This document shows, in pieces, positions 18,101-24,074 of a DNA stretch of 46,281 nucleotides. The translations under genes were made by a program, and so were the position numbers. The DNA comes from Endomicrobiia bacterium. Lineage in GTDB: Bacteria; Elusimicrobiota; Endomicrobiia; Endomicrobiales; Endomicrobiaceae. Each line of letters begins with the position of its first letter. The stretch's first letter is position 1. The stretch is from assembly GCA_009776745.1 (NCBI GenBank), contig WRNH01000006.1, forward strand, positions 1 through 46,281, given 5' to 3'. Below the pieces are notes generated by a model. The model had not been told where the DNA came from. It worked only from the letters and a program-made list of their open reading frames with translations, and ran no database searches.

Positions 18101-21100
18101 ACGGCCTCGGCATTTACATCATTGGTAACGTTTGAAATATAACTTCCGGACAATATCGTGATATTTGAACTTTTGAGTTGTTTTAGCTTGTTTATAATTT
18201 CGCTCGATTTATCTCCGGGCAATGCGTTTCTTATAATACTGCTTACCTTCTGGCTTGATAATTTATTAAGAACTTTATTGATCAGATCATCATTTTCGTA
18301 TTTTTTTGTTTCTGAAAGGGACTGCTCTACTATATTTTTAAAAGCGTTTATATCCTTTTGGGTCAAAACAAAATCTTTATTAAAAACATATCCGGTATTT
18401 GTATTATTGGGCATGAAAAGATTTTTATCGCCGAAATATTCATCATGTCCGGCAACTTTTAATATGCCTTTAAAAAAATTATCCGTGAATGCCTCTATAT
18501 ATTTCTCATTTGCAGCCGTTATTTCTATGCCTAGCTTATTAAATATGGAATAACCGCTGCCCGTCATTCTTTTTTTCACATTGTTAATAGAATCGGATAG
18601 GCTTAGCTTTGCGTCCGGATTTAGTATATTGTATATTGCGTGGGTGGTTATATTTGCCGCTTTAACAAGTTTTGTTATATGTCCAAAGCATATAGACTGG
18701 GTGATTTTTGTAACGGCTTTTATTATTTTATCCCCTTTGACTCTCATTTTATATGCATCTGAAATTTTGTCAGCTTCCGTAGGGCCTTTTTCACCGTAAT
18801 GCATATCAACAAAACCTGGTAATAAAGATCTTTCAAACTCTTTTCCTGCAACAAAAAATGCTCTTTTAATGCCGGTAAGTCCTTTTGCATCGGCTTCCGC
18901 GGCTGTTTCCTGCAGTTCGAGTTGTGAGTTATCGGTTTTGACGAGGGGGATCAGCTTGCCGTCCCTGTATTCGTACATACCTGCGGTTTTTTGTTCGCCG
19001 CTGCTTAAGTTTTCTATGACTTCTACCAGATTTACAGTCTTTTCGTCTGTTTCAAAATAGAAATAGTAAGAATATGGATTTCCGGTTTTTTCATTGAAAA
19101 GCTCTGTGACAACGGCTGTTCCGTCAAGCTGTATGTCAAGATAATATAAGTCTGCGAAATTTACATTTTTGCCTTCGTAGCTTCTTATGGGCAGAAGTAT
19201 CTGGCCTCTGTTTTTCACTATAAAATCAAAAGCTTCAAAAACGTGCTGCTGGTTTTTTATGCCTTCAATATTTTCGGGCTCCGCAATTATCAAGCCGGCT
19301 ATCGTGGCCTCAAAAGCTTCCCGTTCGTCTTCAAGCCTTGTCATTTTTCCGGAAGCCACGGCATCTTTATTTTTTATGTGGACTGCCTCATGAGCGATTT
19401 TTAAAATGATGTAATTTATTTTCTTCTCTTCCGTCATGGAATCAAAAGTTTGGCTTGGCGCTATTATAAGCCCATAATTCAAAGAAGCAAAACCTTGCGA
19501 TTCATTGCCATAACTGGTTAAAAGCAGAATAGGAGCTCTTGAATGGTATGAAATGCCTTTTGCTTCAAGGCGGTCATAAGCTATATTTACAAGGCGCTGC
19601 ACATCATCGCTGTTTGAGAGTTTGACAGAGTTTCTTATGTCGTTTATATCGCTGTAATCATGCAGCATGCCGTGTACTCTTACGGCGTCTCTGGTTTGTT
19701 GATCGGTAAGCCTTATTAAAGTGCTGCCTGAAACGGCTTTGGCAGATTCCTGCGCGGCCGGAGACGTTTGTTCGATTTGCGCTATATTTGCGCCGTCCGA
19801 ATAGACTATGTCAGTCTGCGGATTGACAGGCAATGATATGGATATAAAAAGTAAAATGCTTGCCGCTATTCTCAAAAAAGCAGTTCTTGCTCTGCTCATG
19901 CCCGTTGGCTTTTTTCCTTGCCGTTGTTCAGGCGTTTGGATTTCAGCTTCGGGTTTTTTTATATTTTCCTGTTCTTTTTTTTGTGCGTTTAAAAATGCTT
20001 CCTGCAATAGTGCGGGAAGTTTTCCGAAAGTGTTTAAAGATATACCGTTTATGCGTATATTTTCTGCTGCTGTGCCCAGGCTTTCGGCTTCTCTTTTGAA
20101 AGCGTCAGCTTCCGGAATAAGTCCGTTGGCGTTTAAAACATTATGAAATTTGTGCTTTTCGGCAAACTTAACAAAGCCTGTTACAAAGTTGGTGACATCC
20201 GGCGTGAAAACCGTTCTTCCGTGATTCGATTGAATAATATGCGGAATAACAAGCTCATTCATGACAGATTCTATAACGGATCTATAGGATTGCTTTCCCC
20301 GGACTGACCTGTTGTACTGCCTGAGATCAAGCGCAATCTGTCCGTTTTTGTTTGTCAGTTTTACCGTGTTTTTTCTTATTTGGCCGCTGCTGACAGGAAC
20401 AGTAATAGTCCCGTCGGTGCCGATACTGAAGTTGCTGTTGACAGATTTCAGCATGCTCTCAAGAGCTTGTATGTTATCCGGAGAGTAGCGCGTATTTTGC
20501 AATAAAGATATTGCCGCCGCGACAAGAATTTCAAACTGTTCCTGCGAAGCTGCCTGCGACGCGATCGTAAATGACAAAGCTTCTCTTAAAAATATCCCCT
20601 GCCGCCTTATTATTTCTTCGTAAATTTCTTCGGCGCGTTTAATGTCTGTCGTTACGGTCGGAGTTATGATGATATTGGTAATGCCTTTTTTAGCGAGAAT
20701 ATCTTTAAGCCCGTGGCTGTGATAGCCTCCGGTAACCACTATTATTATTTCTTCCGCGTTTTTTAAAATCGTGTCCGCGTCGTTTGAAATCATGTCTTCC
20801 GTTTTTCCGGCGTCCGGTGTCCAATATTTAAATATATTTTCCGCAAAAATATCGTTTCTTTCATCATTTAAACTGTGGTATGCGTTCAAAATGCTAAAAT
20901 CGGATTCGATCCGCTTTAGATCATTGACGATCGCGTATTTTGCGTAAAGTTCCCTGAACTTGCCGGAATGCGAAGAAAAATATGCAAAATCGTCCGCCAT
21001 AAGCTTGTTTTGCATATAATCTTTGAAATATCCGTAAAAATCGTTCATGAACGCAATTTCATTTTCGGTTTGGTCGTAAGACAGAGCTGTTCTGAGTCTT

Positions 21101-22173
21101 TCGATCAAATGTCTTTCTTCCGCTATTATATCAAGCGGATTAATGGCTCTGCTTAGCGTTTGAAGTTTAAAAAAAGTATTCAATTCTCCGTAGTTTATGC
21201 CCAAATCTATATTAAACATTGTGCTGAAATTGGAAAGAGCCGCGGCAAGTCTGTCCACGTTTGAAAAATTGTCGGTTTCATCCAAAAACATTTGGAATGC
21301 AGGAGGGGGAAGTTTTCCTTTTAAATATGCCAGAACATACTGCAGCTGAATTTGAACTTTTTTCATATCAAGTTTGGCATTTGCTTTTGTAGCAAACATG
21401 AAATTTTGAATGTTGGGGTAATGCGACATGTTTATCGGCAGAGCATTATTGTATTTCTGCGGATTTGCATTAACTTTGTTAACATACTTGTTGAGGATCG
21501 CGTAAAATTTATCCGTGTTTATATTGCCGCTGTGATATTTTTCAAGCATTCTGTTGAATCGTTTATTTCTTATATTCGTATACTTGGCATCCCAATATTG
21601 CAGGTTTGCCTGAACGCGCGAAAGGATTTCGCCGTACTCTTCCTGTTTCTCCAAAATATAAGCGAGTCTTTTGATATTTTCTTCGTGCCTTGCTTTGTTT
21701 TCTATGCCTAGTAAAAAGTCTTTTTTGTCATTTTTCACCGCGTAATATTCCGAAGCGTTAAGTTTTCCGTCATTTAGCATCTGTTCGGCAAAAGAATCTC
21801 TGAGAGCCTTATCCTGTATTCCGGAAAGCCACTCAATGTCAACTTTGTCATAAGCGCCCTCAACATATACGCTGCGCACTTTATAATTTTTGTCAAGAAT
21901 TTCTATTATATTGTTTATATTTTTCTGCGCTTCAGGGTGGCAGTGAAGATCCTGAATGTTTACTGCTATGCTTTTACTGCCTAAATTCGACACAAATGTA
22001 ACTTTTCCGTACTTTACCGGAATTTGCGGAATGTTCTCAAAGATTTTTTTAAATTCCTCAGAGCCTATTTTACCCGATGAGGGTTCCGGCGCCGCCCACG
22101 CAAGATTTTGTCCTGCGAAAGAGACAAGAAAACAGAATGTTGTCAGCAGTGAAATAAATTTTTTAATATTCAT
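9112..22173 (-). CDS. Giant secreted multidomain protein, 4,353 residues
   Basis: One uninterrupted frame with AGAGGG 5 bases before the ATG. Signal peptide 1-28 (NLAWAA cleavage). Residues about 70-500 look like a ChaN/EreA/TIKI-type fold: NIQDLHCHPE (72-81), VYVEGA (about 101) and TGGYHSHG (about 481). A hydrophobic stretch lies at about 761-781. Two related zinc-peptidase-like modules follow: HEAVH at 928-932 with Glu952, and HEAVH at 1396-1400 with Glu1413. Both end in an AGKEF-x4-L tail (about 1101 and 1488). A two-TM hairpin lies near 1525-1570. Three GHKL-like modules carry E/D-x3-NA-x2-HGN at 1902, 2131 and 3356 with later glycine boxes (about 1962, 2186, 3411). HEIGH (2843-2847) with HEFFA Glu2869 forms a third peptidase motif inside helical repeats. 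A possible ADP-ribosyltransferase-like segment spans 3615-3731. The C-terminus is helical. Exported, function unknown, perhaps surface or effector. Confidence 0.93.
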   Translation of the reverse strand: MNIKKFISLLTTFCFLVSFAGQNLAWAAPEPSSGKIGSEEFKKIFENIPQIPVKYGKVTFVSNLGSKSIAVNIQDLHCHPEAQKNINNIIEILDKNYKVRSVYVEGAYDKVDIEWLSGIQDKALRDSFAEQMLNDGKLNASEYYAVKNDKKDFLLGIENKARHEENIKRLAYILEKQEEYGEILSRVQANLQYWDAKYTNIRNKRFNRMLEKYHSGNINTDKFYAILNKYVNKVNANPQKYNNALPINMSHYPNIQNFMFATKANAKLDMKKVQIQLQYVLAYLKGKLPPPAFQMFLDETDNFSNVDRLAAALSNFSTMFNIDLGINYGELNTFFKLQTLSRAINPLDIIAEERHLIERLRTALSYDQTENEIAFMNDFYGYFKDYMQNKLMADDFAYFSSHSGKFRELYAKYAIVNDLKRIESDFSILNAYHSLNDERNDIFAENIFKYWTPDAGKTEDMISNDADTILKNAEEIIIVVTGGYHSHGLKDILAKKGITNIIITPTVTTDIKRAEEIYEEIIRRQGIFLREALSFTIASQAASQEQFEILVAAAISLLQNTRYSPDNIQALESMLKSVNSNFSIGTDGTITVPVSSGQIRKNTVKLTNKNGQIALDLRQYNRSVRGKQSYRSVIESVMNELVIPHIIQSNHGRTVFTPDVTNFVTGFVKFAEKHKFHNVLNANGLIPEADAFKREAESLGTAAENIRINGISLNTFGKLPALLQEAFLNAQKKEQENIKKPEAEIQTPEQRQGKKPTGMSRARTAFLRIAASILLFISISLPVNPQTDIVYSDGANIAQIEQTSPAAQESAKAVSGSTLIRLTDQQTRDAVRVHGMLHDYSDINDIRNSVKLSNSDDVQRLVNIAYDRLEAKGISYHSRAPILLLTSYGNESQGFASLNYGLIIAPSQTFDSMTEEKKINYIILKIAHEAVHIKNKDAVASGKMTRLEDEREAFEATIAGLIIAEPENIEGIKNQQHVFEAFDFIVKNRGQILLPIRSYEGKNVNFADLYYLDIQLDGTAVVTELFNEKTGNPYSYYFYFETDEKTVNLVEVIENLSSGEQKTAGMYEYRDGKLIPLVKTDNSQLELQETAAEADAKGLTGIKRAFFVAGKEFERSLLPGFVDMHYGEKGPTEADKISDAYKMRVKGDKIIKAVTKITQSICFGHITKLVKAANITTHAIYNILNPDAKLSLSDSINNVKKRMTGSGYSIFNKLGIEITAANEKYIEAFTDNFFKGILKVAGHDEYFGDKNLFMPNNTNTGYVFNKDFVLTQKDINAFKNIVEQSLSETKKYENDDLINKVLNKLSSQKVSSIIRNALPGDKSSEIINKLKQLKSSNITILSGSYISNVTNDVNAEAVTLKRDGAYGIFITKSAMDKIKNANEETIVSFLASLIAHEAVHLTNPNSMMEAPDEAIAYRIHYSMLKGLGLTGSYVNEIKKDLVYYLTRSGMKDDAIVKIIKRIDSYDKINAILSDENEDIISLASTDKIGNLKLAFEIAGKEFFQSLDSRFSSRHPTIGGKRGAAIVTASFYIPAIAVGLLVSLFNPLSIPIVAAGIIAGAIAGTISDLAVHTAIDYNYFNAVAAAEEEGDISAILEQSNPYSRINQFRVNKDKYGIHNHLFEKEYKKYLYLFTNKIVNNISDNDNEAARRIHVSADITGRRGQLIEDAIIKSETDGADYLMVHKVSDPNSGNFKELFKQRIKVVYVDGEWETDSRYLDFIAGDANALDGLSDIANKIIVIPAIFNQFDANDEADLNKAAAIIKRQHDRIKEAEDAIINAILPQTADDADEAGIRMELGVSEIVRVDVSKVAKDIAYLADAAKKGRTDATAVNSSIREIANAVAGGKGIALYFGDTARTDKGFYYLGVSNYMAELANVLMSEMFPGGRKISAEELALYRMLLEMIKNAYVHGNHLDGNRPVYLSVNKESREVKVLNKKHEVSHDDFANDVMNLDYSYYSKVGGLHGIGLGQKKESIEKLHPYLNDSTGNTSYRHSDPNADLYAEQFTVNDSYFEKHAESISETERRKTPDAADALAEKINAGRAGIDRIDFSEYFSKEAKFDDKNKDITIDEAVKATLRGKDFKNKVIQLSFNNQNHEVDNSSIGTAGLLLSFFANHLSQSLQNNSYHQLFETLKNAFVHGNNVDLSKDIYIYVSENGNEIFVINQKNPQTASLEKLAAAMDRNLFGAGIGVSNTIEAGDYQHAEINLAGTDLFVGSFLTTRAAQDNRSKLLNAAWSKEQLPRKHYPVYLIKDITPGEEMSSIIWVGDTQIPFKIVNENGRLSLKELDARLEIKEENGKFSLMSKELNEQIGELEIKEENGKFYLISQRENIDLYDISKSPSDPVAAALTERVETQIVNIDLSAGDITLGEKTLRDSDFESAGFLSAQLAKIDINTLNPEQRSTLAMLENAKKLFGADKGQVNVQESEKALDEVIAHLKTYMSAMIKNRTSLNIESADTFLFLNGLDVLFAYFSNINMPAKNFKSLFADVHEFDYVWKEAFYDLAKNSKENLSLQDYLNLQDFIYLDLMKSFTQTTEEYMDDFAVKVSETLIDKIKSIDASYDEKTNIPQNMADNIRNFFFSTYDFVPGFKTQIGALEKLINSGEIKNQSLLGILRSITSDSMDSKKKNAATNIDSYIEAKIKLIENIPNIGTPESVGYQFLLQKTDNDIADAIRFMEENGEKMSAKQQEELNKAFPNDTAKYLSIIAGRDNKTFLLEIFNSKEEDLTMRLLALLYLKAANNQIDNTAEITKEFSDKMISAQAKNDYEVKAMMMGTHLLLMTGLTIPESVETTQIKGHYGNLFEIMTYGAIVKPAIRKDNEVPSNANSYLLFTQGYASVNEFAHEIGHNYLHIIAPQLLTDTQAVKTLHEFFAFAIQGFTNSLIGKILPYKDEYLSLHLFSDGQKTMRIHDASRGFINVLQNAVEAAGSEFMWIHLISAISKFAQGIASSQDYKSQKTLFEKFANDFANYMSDNFKNFDKEVFFESIKNYSADKHDLYLINRQRLLRNKPSTDNAQNYARDLTENDSNIADNYDLYSENKLKEVFTDAELGYIKNVMRYRSNFDVLANIANNKNADIMHRLFALNLFKASPAADTERFDGLIDEFIEKLENGEISITNDYDLRAVLAGINAYALRNIPTSNDEIARFHMRAAYSSVGSATFINKGIMQAPSGYIYLTDISKDNIISALENVNMYFRVRVDNFHDNLLKTLNELRLAAIRFNPQTAALSQSADIGKTQESGQEQALSGSDIIANALAEKLNAGVIELDFSRLFSDEAKKIIKENNNSLPPTLVIDETSKLRNDLKGNTIIRLSLNDMDMSDDFSVKTVTEILRQAALDISRNGLFKDAGFELDMQIADILRNAFVHGNGIDLSKDIYIYISEDGNEIFVINQESAQAPSLEKLAAATDARMFGAGMGIGVVDDYKFAKINLAGRNLFIGSFLALSKFKEDKRAALLESIDGNAKWSDAKLERTNYPVYALPDIKPGEEMSVVSGSFSLGMVNFKIENKDGKLSAVRPDSEKIFPDSNDRDKRQRLNEMLPVLNIIKAGNGKFYLVSPLIVINFGDISKSPIKAADDPEKTDALGKTGDEDTAKKYKSFADNSKNYHKMTYDDMDAAYQNSGYVFRGAYFDPADQNFAQDISAVLDKGFEPRGWGGTVMYTEDLLYASKFARDTPDRENKEMLLFVFENTPGLFTPGLEDKVLLAAEAVKPYKIFRIEITDKYNTSFTEVILNPAMARTNIPQGSVDLINKALQSNLGPKLIEALTLSAAIPKTLSNEIASVFGNAGAKHIIVNYHFIRRSAIADAVREFGSAAVLTAEGYVNLPVYVINDMGAEDARRSELNFEPTGVSINGNALWVSKSQDAVIIYCEGASYQSIAQELSSNRKINSLVKRNAGTSVLTNLNNISVEWMEVDHSAGQKDITYSENGNVRVGYDLFKAMLGDTVNFNASLRRIKNIDGFTLAQGLLHRLDDIVDVDDFTKYFDQHKKIGNGQIVISQNLAEKIGIQKLSVFLNEARKAGVEIYLDTEKAEMPVKFKDAGFSGYVYPKASGFEMYNYALGTTSELSTLENFDPNLSLEENIKKAGAMVVLNNSELRKKLDERRSGLEILGIIEIISSIKILKIFPEKITPEFALRAARNFEVSDMPVMSSEKAIAAMKEFYENENKDDAFTALVSSLNLQQSHPVSVYILKLKSQMTDDIETTSNAFVKGITEKILAANALRDANKLNDKLYGLQDRTLEIILGRVLVSQILENTKGEGVSAKNEHRVKDGTMREAEKQLYEIIQLLRPIAFEDEEISQQLTDTEMKAKSKEKAQAINSLAELIPAFAEERRKNLTKDDIKPEFNMKDFESILTAA

Positions 22174-22230
22174 AAAATCCCTCTAAAACAATTAAAAATG
22201 TTTGCGTTTCGGCTGAATTGCCGTTCAAAT

Positions 22231-22266
22231 AAAAAACCCCCGTTCTATACGAACAGAGGTTTTTTG
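22231..22266 (-). terminator. Terminator overlapping the end of the two-TM gene
   Basis: Read on the minus strand, AACCTCTGTTC, a 5-base loop and GAACGGGGGTT are followed by TTTTTT. The TAG stop of the upstream minus-strand gene (22247-22245) lies in the loop. It separates, or attenuates into, the giant gene 60 bases further on. Confidence 0.7.
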
Positions 22267-22742
22267 CCAAGCATTAAAATGTTTTTATTGTTTAAATAAA
22301 CGGCTCTAAGCATACCTATATATATAAGTATGAAAAAAACGAACAGAGTTCCGATGTCATTATGCGCGCGCGTTCGCAATCGGTGCCGGTCTGTGTCGGT
22401 AAAATAAAAAACGTTTGAGAAATCAAATTGTTTTAGGAAACCGTCATTAGCGCTATTTTCTGCAGGAATAAATTTTTGTTCATTTTTTGCCGACATCAGG
22501 GCAATGCTGTTTTCAAAATCAAATACTTTTTTATTCGGAGTTCTGATATTCTGCGTAAAATCGTCAAGCCCTGCAATTTTTTCGGCTGAAAATACAATGT
22601 TTTTTGTAACACCCTGAATATCCACTGTTTTAAAAGCAATGCTGCTTTTGTAAAAGCTCTGCAAAAATATATGGACCGGCGTACATACGATGCACGCCAA
22701 AAACGATAAAACGATAAAGATTGACACAATTTTATTTTCCAT
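22245..22742 (-). CDS. Small two-TM protein of unknown function
   Basis: 165 residues, not recognised. One membrane helix lies at about residues 7-29 (SIFIVLSFLACIVCTPVHIF) and another at about 130-148 (IGTLFVFFILIYIGMLRAVY). The roughly 100-residue segment between them is polar and would be periplasmic, or cytoplasmic, depending on topology. The C-terminal tail is basic. It lies directly upstream of the giant gene in the same direction, with a terminator-like hairpin between, so it could be an accessory membrane protein for it. That link rests only on position. The ribosome binding site is weak (AAAGTGG). Confidence 0.6.
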   Translation of the reverse strand: MENKIVSIFIVLSFLACIVCTPVHIFLQSFYKSSIAFKTVDIQGVTKNIVFSAEKIAGLDDFTQNIRTPNKKVFDFENSIALMSAKNEQKFIPAENSANDGFLKQFDFSNVFYFTDTDRHRLRTRAHNDIGTLFVFFILIYIGMLRAVYLNNKNILMLGKKPLFV

Positions 22743-22838
22743 GACAATATACCACTTTAAATATAGCCAAAATTGAGCAATAATACAAGATAAGTTTCCC
22801 CTTTTTCACAATAATTTCAAATTCAATGAACGGGAAAA

Positions 22839-22847
22839 TGCTATAAT
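22839..22847 (+). promoter_or_regulatory. Extended -10 promoter candidate
   Basis: TGCTATAAT is a perfect extended -10 element with no good -35. It points at the DUF3795 gene. The MITE-like element 2 lies between it and the gene, in the leader. Confidence 0.45.
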
Positions 22848-22892
22848 GCGGATACAAAAACATTTGGCTGTTGAAGCCGGTTATTCCTTTTC

Positions 22893-23024
22893 GGGTCTCT
22901 CTAAAAACCCTGTCCCCGCGAAAGCGGAAATCCATGTTTGTCGTTGTCGTCGAGAAAAAAGCAACGCGGATTCCCGATAGAGACACTCGGGAATTGATGA
23001 CAAACAGGGGTTTTAGAGATATCC
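22893..23024. mobile_element. MITE-like element, copy 2
   Basis: Begins GGGTCTCTCTAAAAACCC and ends GGGTTTTAGAGATATCC. The inside has a CCCGCGAAAGCGG palindrome and a CCCGATAGAGACACTCGGG palindrome. The right end is the most diverged of the four copies. No gene inside. The rest of the 22743-23058 spacer shows only the promoter candidate. Confidence 0.7.
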
Positions 23025-23058
23025 TTTTGTTAATATTTTACAGAAACGGAGGCGGAAA

Positions 23059-23400
23059 ATGGAAAACAGAGCTTATTGCGGATTGGACTGTCTTGAATGC
23101 GATGCTTTTAAAGCGACTGCAAATAATGATGACGCGCTCAGGGAAGCCACGGCAAAAAACTGGAGCGATATGTACAATGCCGACATAAAACCGGAACAAA
23201 TAAATTGCACCGGCTGCAAATCCGACGGGATTAAAGTTTTCCATTGTTCCAACTGCAAAATCAGAGCGTGCAATATAGCGAAAGATATCGGGAACTGTTC
23301 CTCATGCCAAGATTACCCATGCGACGACGAAGCGTATGTGGTAAGCCACTCCCTGGACGCAAAAGATTTCATAGAAGCAAAAAAACAAACAAGCAAATAA
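23059..23400 (+). CDS. DUF3795 Cys-rich protein
   Basis: A 113-residue cytoplasmic protein of the DUF3795 type. It opens with RAYCGLDCLECDAF, the usual first Cys cluster of the family, and continues with CTGCKSDG, HCSNCKIRACN and CSSCQDYPCD. This gives about a dozen cysteines in paired CxxC arrangements that probably bind zinc or an Fe-S cluster. The length is typical. GGAGG lies 6-7 bases before the ATG. The biochemical role of the family is unknown. It is common in anaerobes. Confidence 0.85.
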   Translation: MENRAYCGLDCLECDAFKATANNDDALREATAKNWSDMYNADIKPEQINCTGCKSDGIKVFHCSNCKIRACNIAKDIGNCSSCQDYPCDDEAYVVSHSLDAKDFIEAKKQTSK

Positions 23401-23439
23401 TTTTTGCCGCGCCTAAAATTTCAATATTTTAAAAATAAT

Positions 23440-23448
23440 TGCTATAAT
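23440..23448 (+). promoter_or_regulatory. Extended -10 promoter of the tRNA-Ala locus
   Basis: TGCTATAAT is a perfect extended -10. TTCAAT lies 17 bases upstream as a weak -35. It is the best promoter candidate for the tRNA-Ala region about 300 bases downstream. Confidence 0.5.
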
Positions 23449-23457
23449 ACAATAAGA

Positions 23458-23564
23458 CTCCTCAAATCCACTCTTGGATTTAAGGATATAAATCCATAAT
23501 TGCCGTTTCGCAGTTGATTCGTAATTGGGACAAAGTCCCTGTAATTCGTAATTGCCGTTATAAC
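23458..23564. repeat. TTCGTAA-type repeat leader before the tRNA locus
   Basis: Contains AAATCC/GGATTT inverted repeats, then ATTGCCGTT, TTCGTAA-type 7-bp units interrupted by the triloop hairpin GGGAC-AAA-GTCCC (23528-23540), and TTGCCGTTA just before the first tRNA-like fragment. No gene. Confidence 0.6.
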
Positions 23565-23584
23565 GGGGCTGTAGCTCAGCTGGG
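23565..23584 (+). pseudogene. tRNA-Ala 5' fragment
   Basis: Twenty bases identical to positions 1-20 of the intact tRNA-Ala at 23746 (GGGGCTGTAGCTCAGCTGGG). They break off in the D-loop where a palindromic element starts. A further short piece of the same tRNA (AGCGCTTCGTTC) reappears after the element at about 23664. Confidence 0.85.
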
Positions 23585-23645
23585 CGGCAGTCCGACGAAT
23601 AAGGAGGACGAGTCTGCCGCGGGCGCGAGATGTGAGCGCCCCGGG
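23585..23645. repeat. GACGAATAAGGA palindromic element, copy 1
   Basis: Two hairpins. The first is GGCAG/CTGCC enclosing TCC/GGA around the constant loop GACGAATAAGGA. The second is GGGCGC/GCGCCC around GAGATGTGA. It interrupts a tRNA-Ala copy in the D-loop. Other copies lie at 23886 and 27011. Confidence 0.75.
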
Positions 23646-23745
23646 TCTGAGAGAAGCGAAGACAGCGCTTCGTTCCTCAAATTTGCGCTCGTTATGAGCG
23701 TTAAGCAATAAATTTTGCATATCTTCAAGCCGTAAGTATAATAAC

Positions 23746-23818
23746 GGGGCTGTAGCTCAGCTGGGAGAGCGCTTCGTTCGCAACGAAGAGGCCGTCGGTT
23801 CAATCCCGATCAGCTCCA
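23746..23818 (+). tRNA. tRNA-Ala (anticodon CGC)
   Basis: A complete 73-base cloverleaf. The acceptor is GGGGCTG/CAGCTCC with the G3:U70 pair that marks alanine tRNAs. The D-arm is GCTC/GAGC, the anticodon arm CTTCG/CGAAG around TTCGCAA (anticodon CGC, reads GCG), the variable loop AGGCC, and the T-arm GTCGG/CCGAT around TTCAATC. The discriminator is A and CCA is not encoded. It is the only intact copy in a locus where two neighbours are broken. Confidence 0.93.
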
Positions 23819-23870
23819 CAAGTTCTATAATGCTTCGCAAGAAATATAGCGGAATCAAATATCGCCGGCC

Positions 23871-23975
23871 TCTTCAACGAAGAGGGCGAGCGCGCGACGA
23901 ATAAGGAGCGCATGTCTGCGAGCGGGCGCGAGATGTGAGCGCCCCGGAACGTCGGTTCAATACCGATCAGCTCCA
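23871..23975 (+). pseudogene. tRNA-Ala 3' remnant split by an element
   Basis: CAACGAAGAGG (anticodon arm 3' side) is followed by an inserted element, then the T-arm and acceptor (GTCGGTTCAATACCGATCAG..., 23951-23975) of a second tRNA-Ala copy. The 5' half is missing. The upstream CCTCTTC-AAC-GAAGAGG is itself a triloop hairpin formed from tRNA sequence. Confidence 0.75.
23886..23947. repeat. GACGAATAAGGA palindromic element, copy 2
   Basis: GCGC/GCGC around GACGAATAAGGA, then ATGTCT and the second hairpin GGGCGC/GCGCCC around GAGATGTGA. It is inserted in the variable-loop region of a tRNA-Ala remnant. Confidence 0.75.
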
Positions 23976-23985
23976 CTTGTAATAA

Positions 23986-24062
23986 CAGAGTGAAGAGTGA
24001 AAAGTGAAGAGTTAAAAGGTTTCCGCTTTTTGACTTCACTCTTCACACTCCAATCTCCACTT
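23986..24062. repeat. AGTGAAG-type inverted repeat before dnaX
   Basis: AGAGTGAAGAGTGAAAAGTG units and complementary CACTCTTCACACTCC units form a hairpin around GGTTTCCGCTTTTTGAC. This copy lacks the TGCCGTTAA tail. The dnaX reading frame is open through it, but the protein-like sequence starts only after it. Confidence 0.65.
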
Positions 24063-24074
24063 CTTTTTAATATT

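Noticed and set aside
23737-23742. TATAAT as the tRNA-Ala promoter
   Set aside because: It ends only 3 bases before the mature tRNA 5' end, so transcription would start inside the tRNA. The extended -10 element at 23440 is a better candidate.
23997-24074. N-terminal extension of DnaX
   Set aside because: The 26 extra codons translate the AGTGAAG repeat; family conservation starts at the ATG at 24075.
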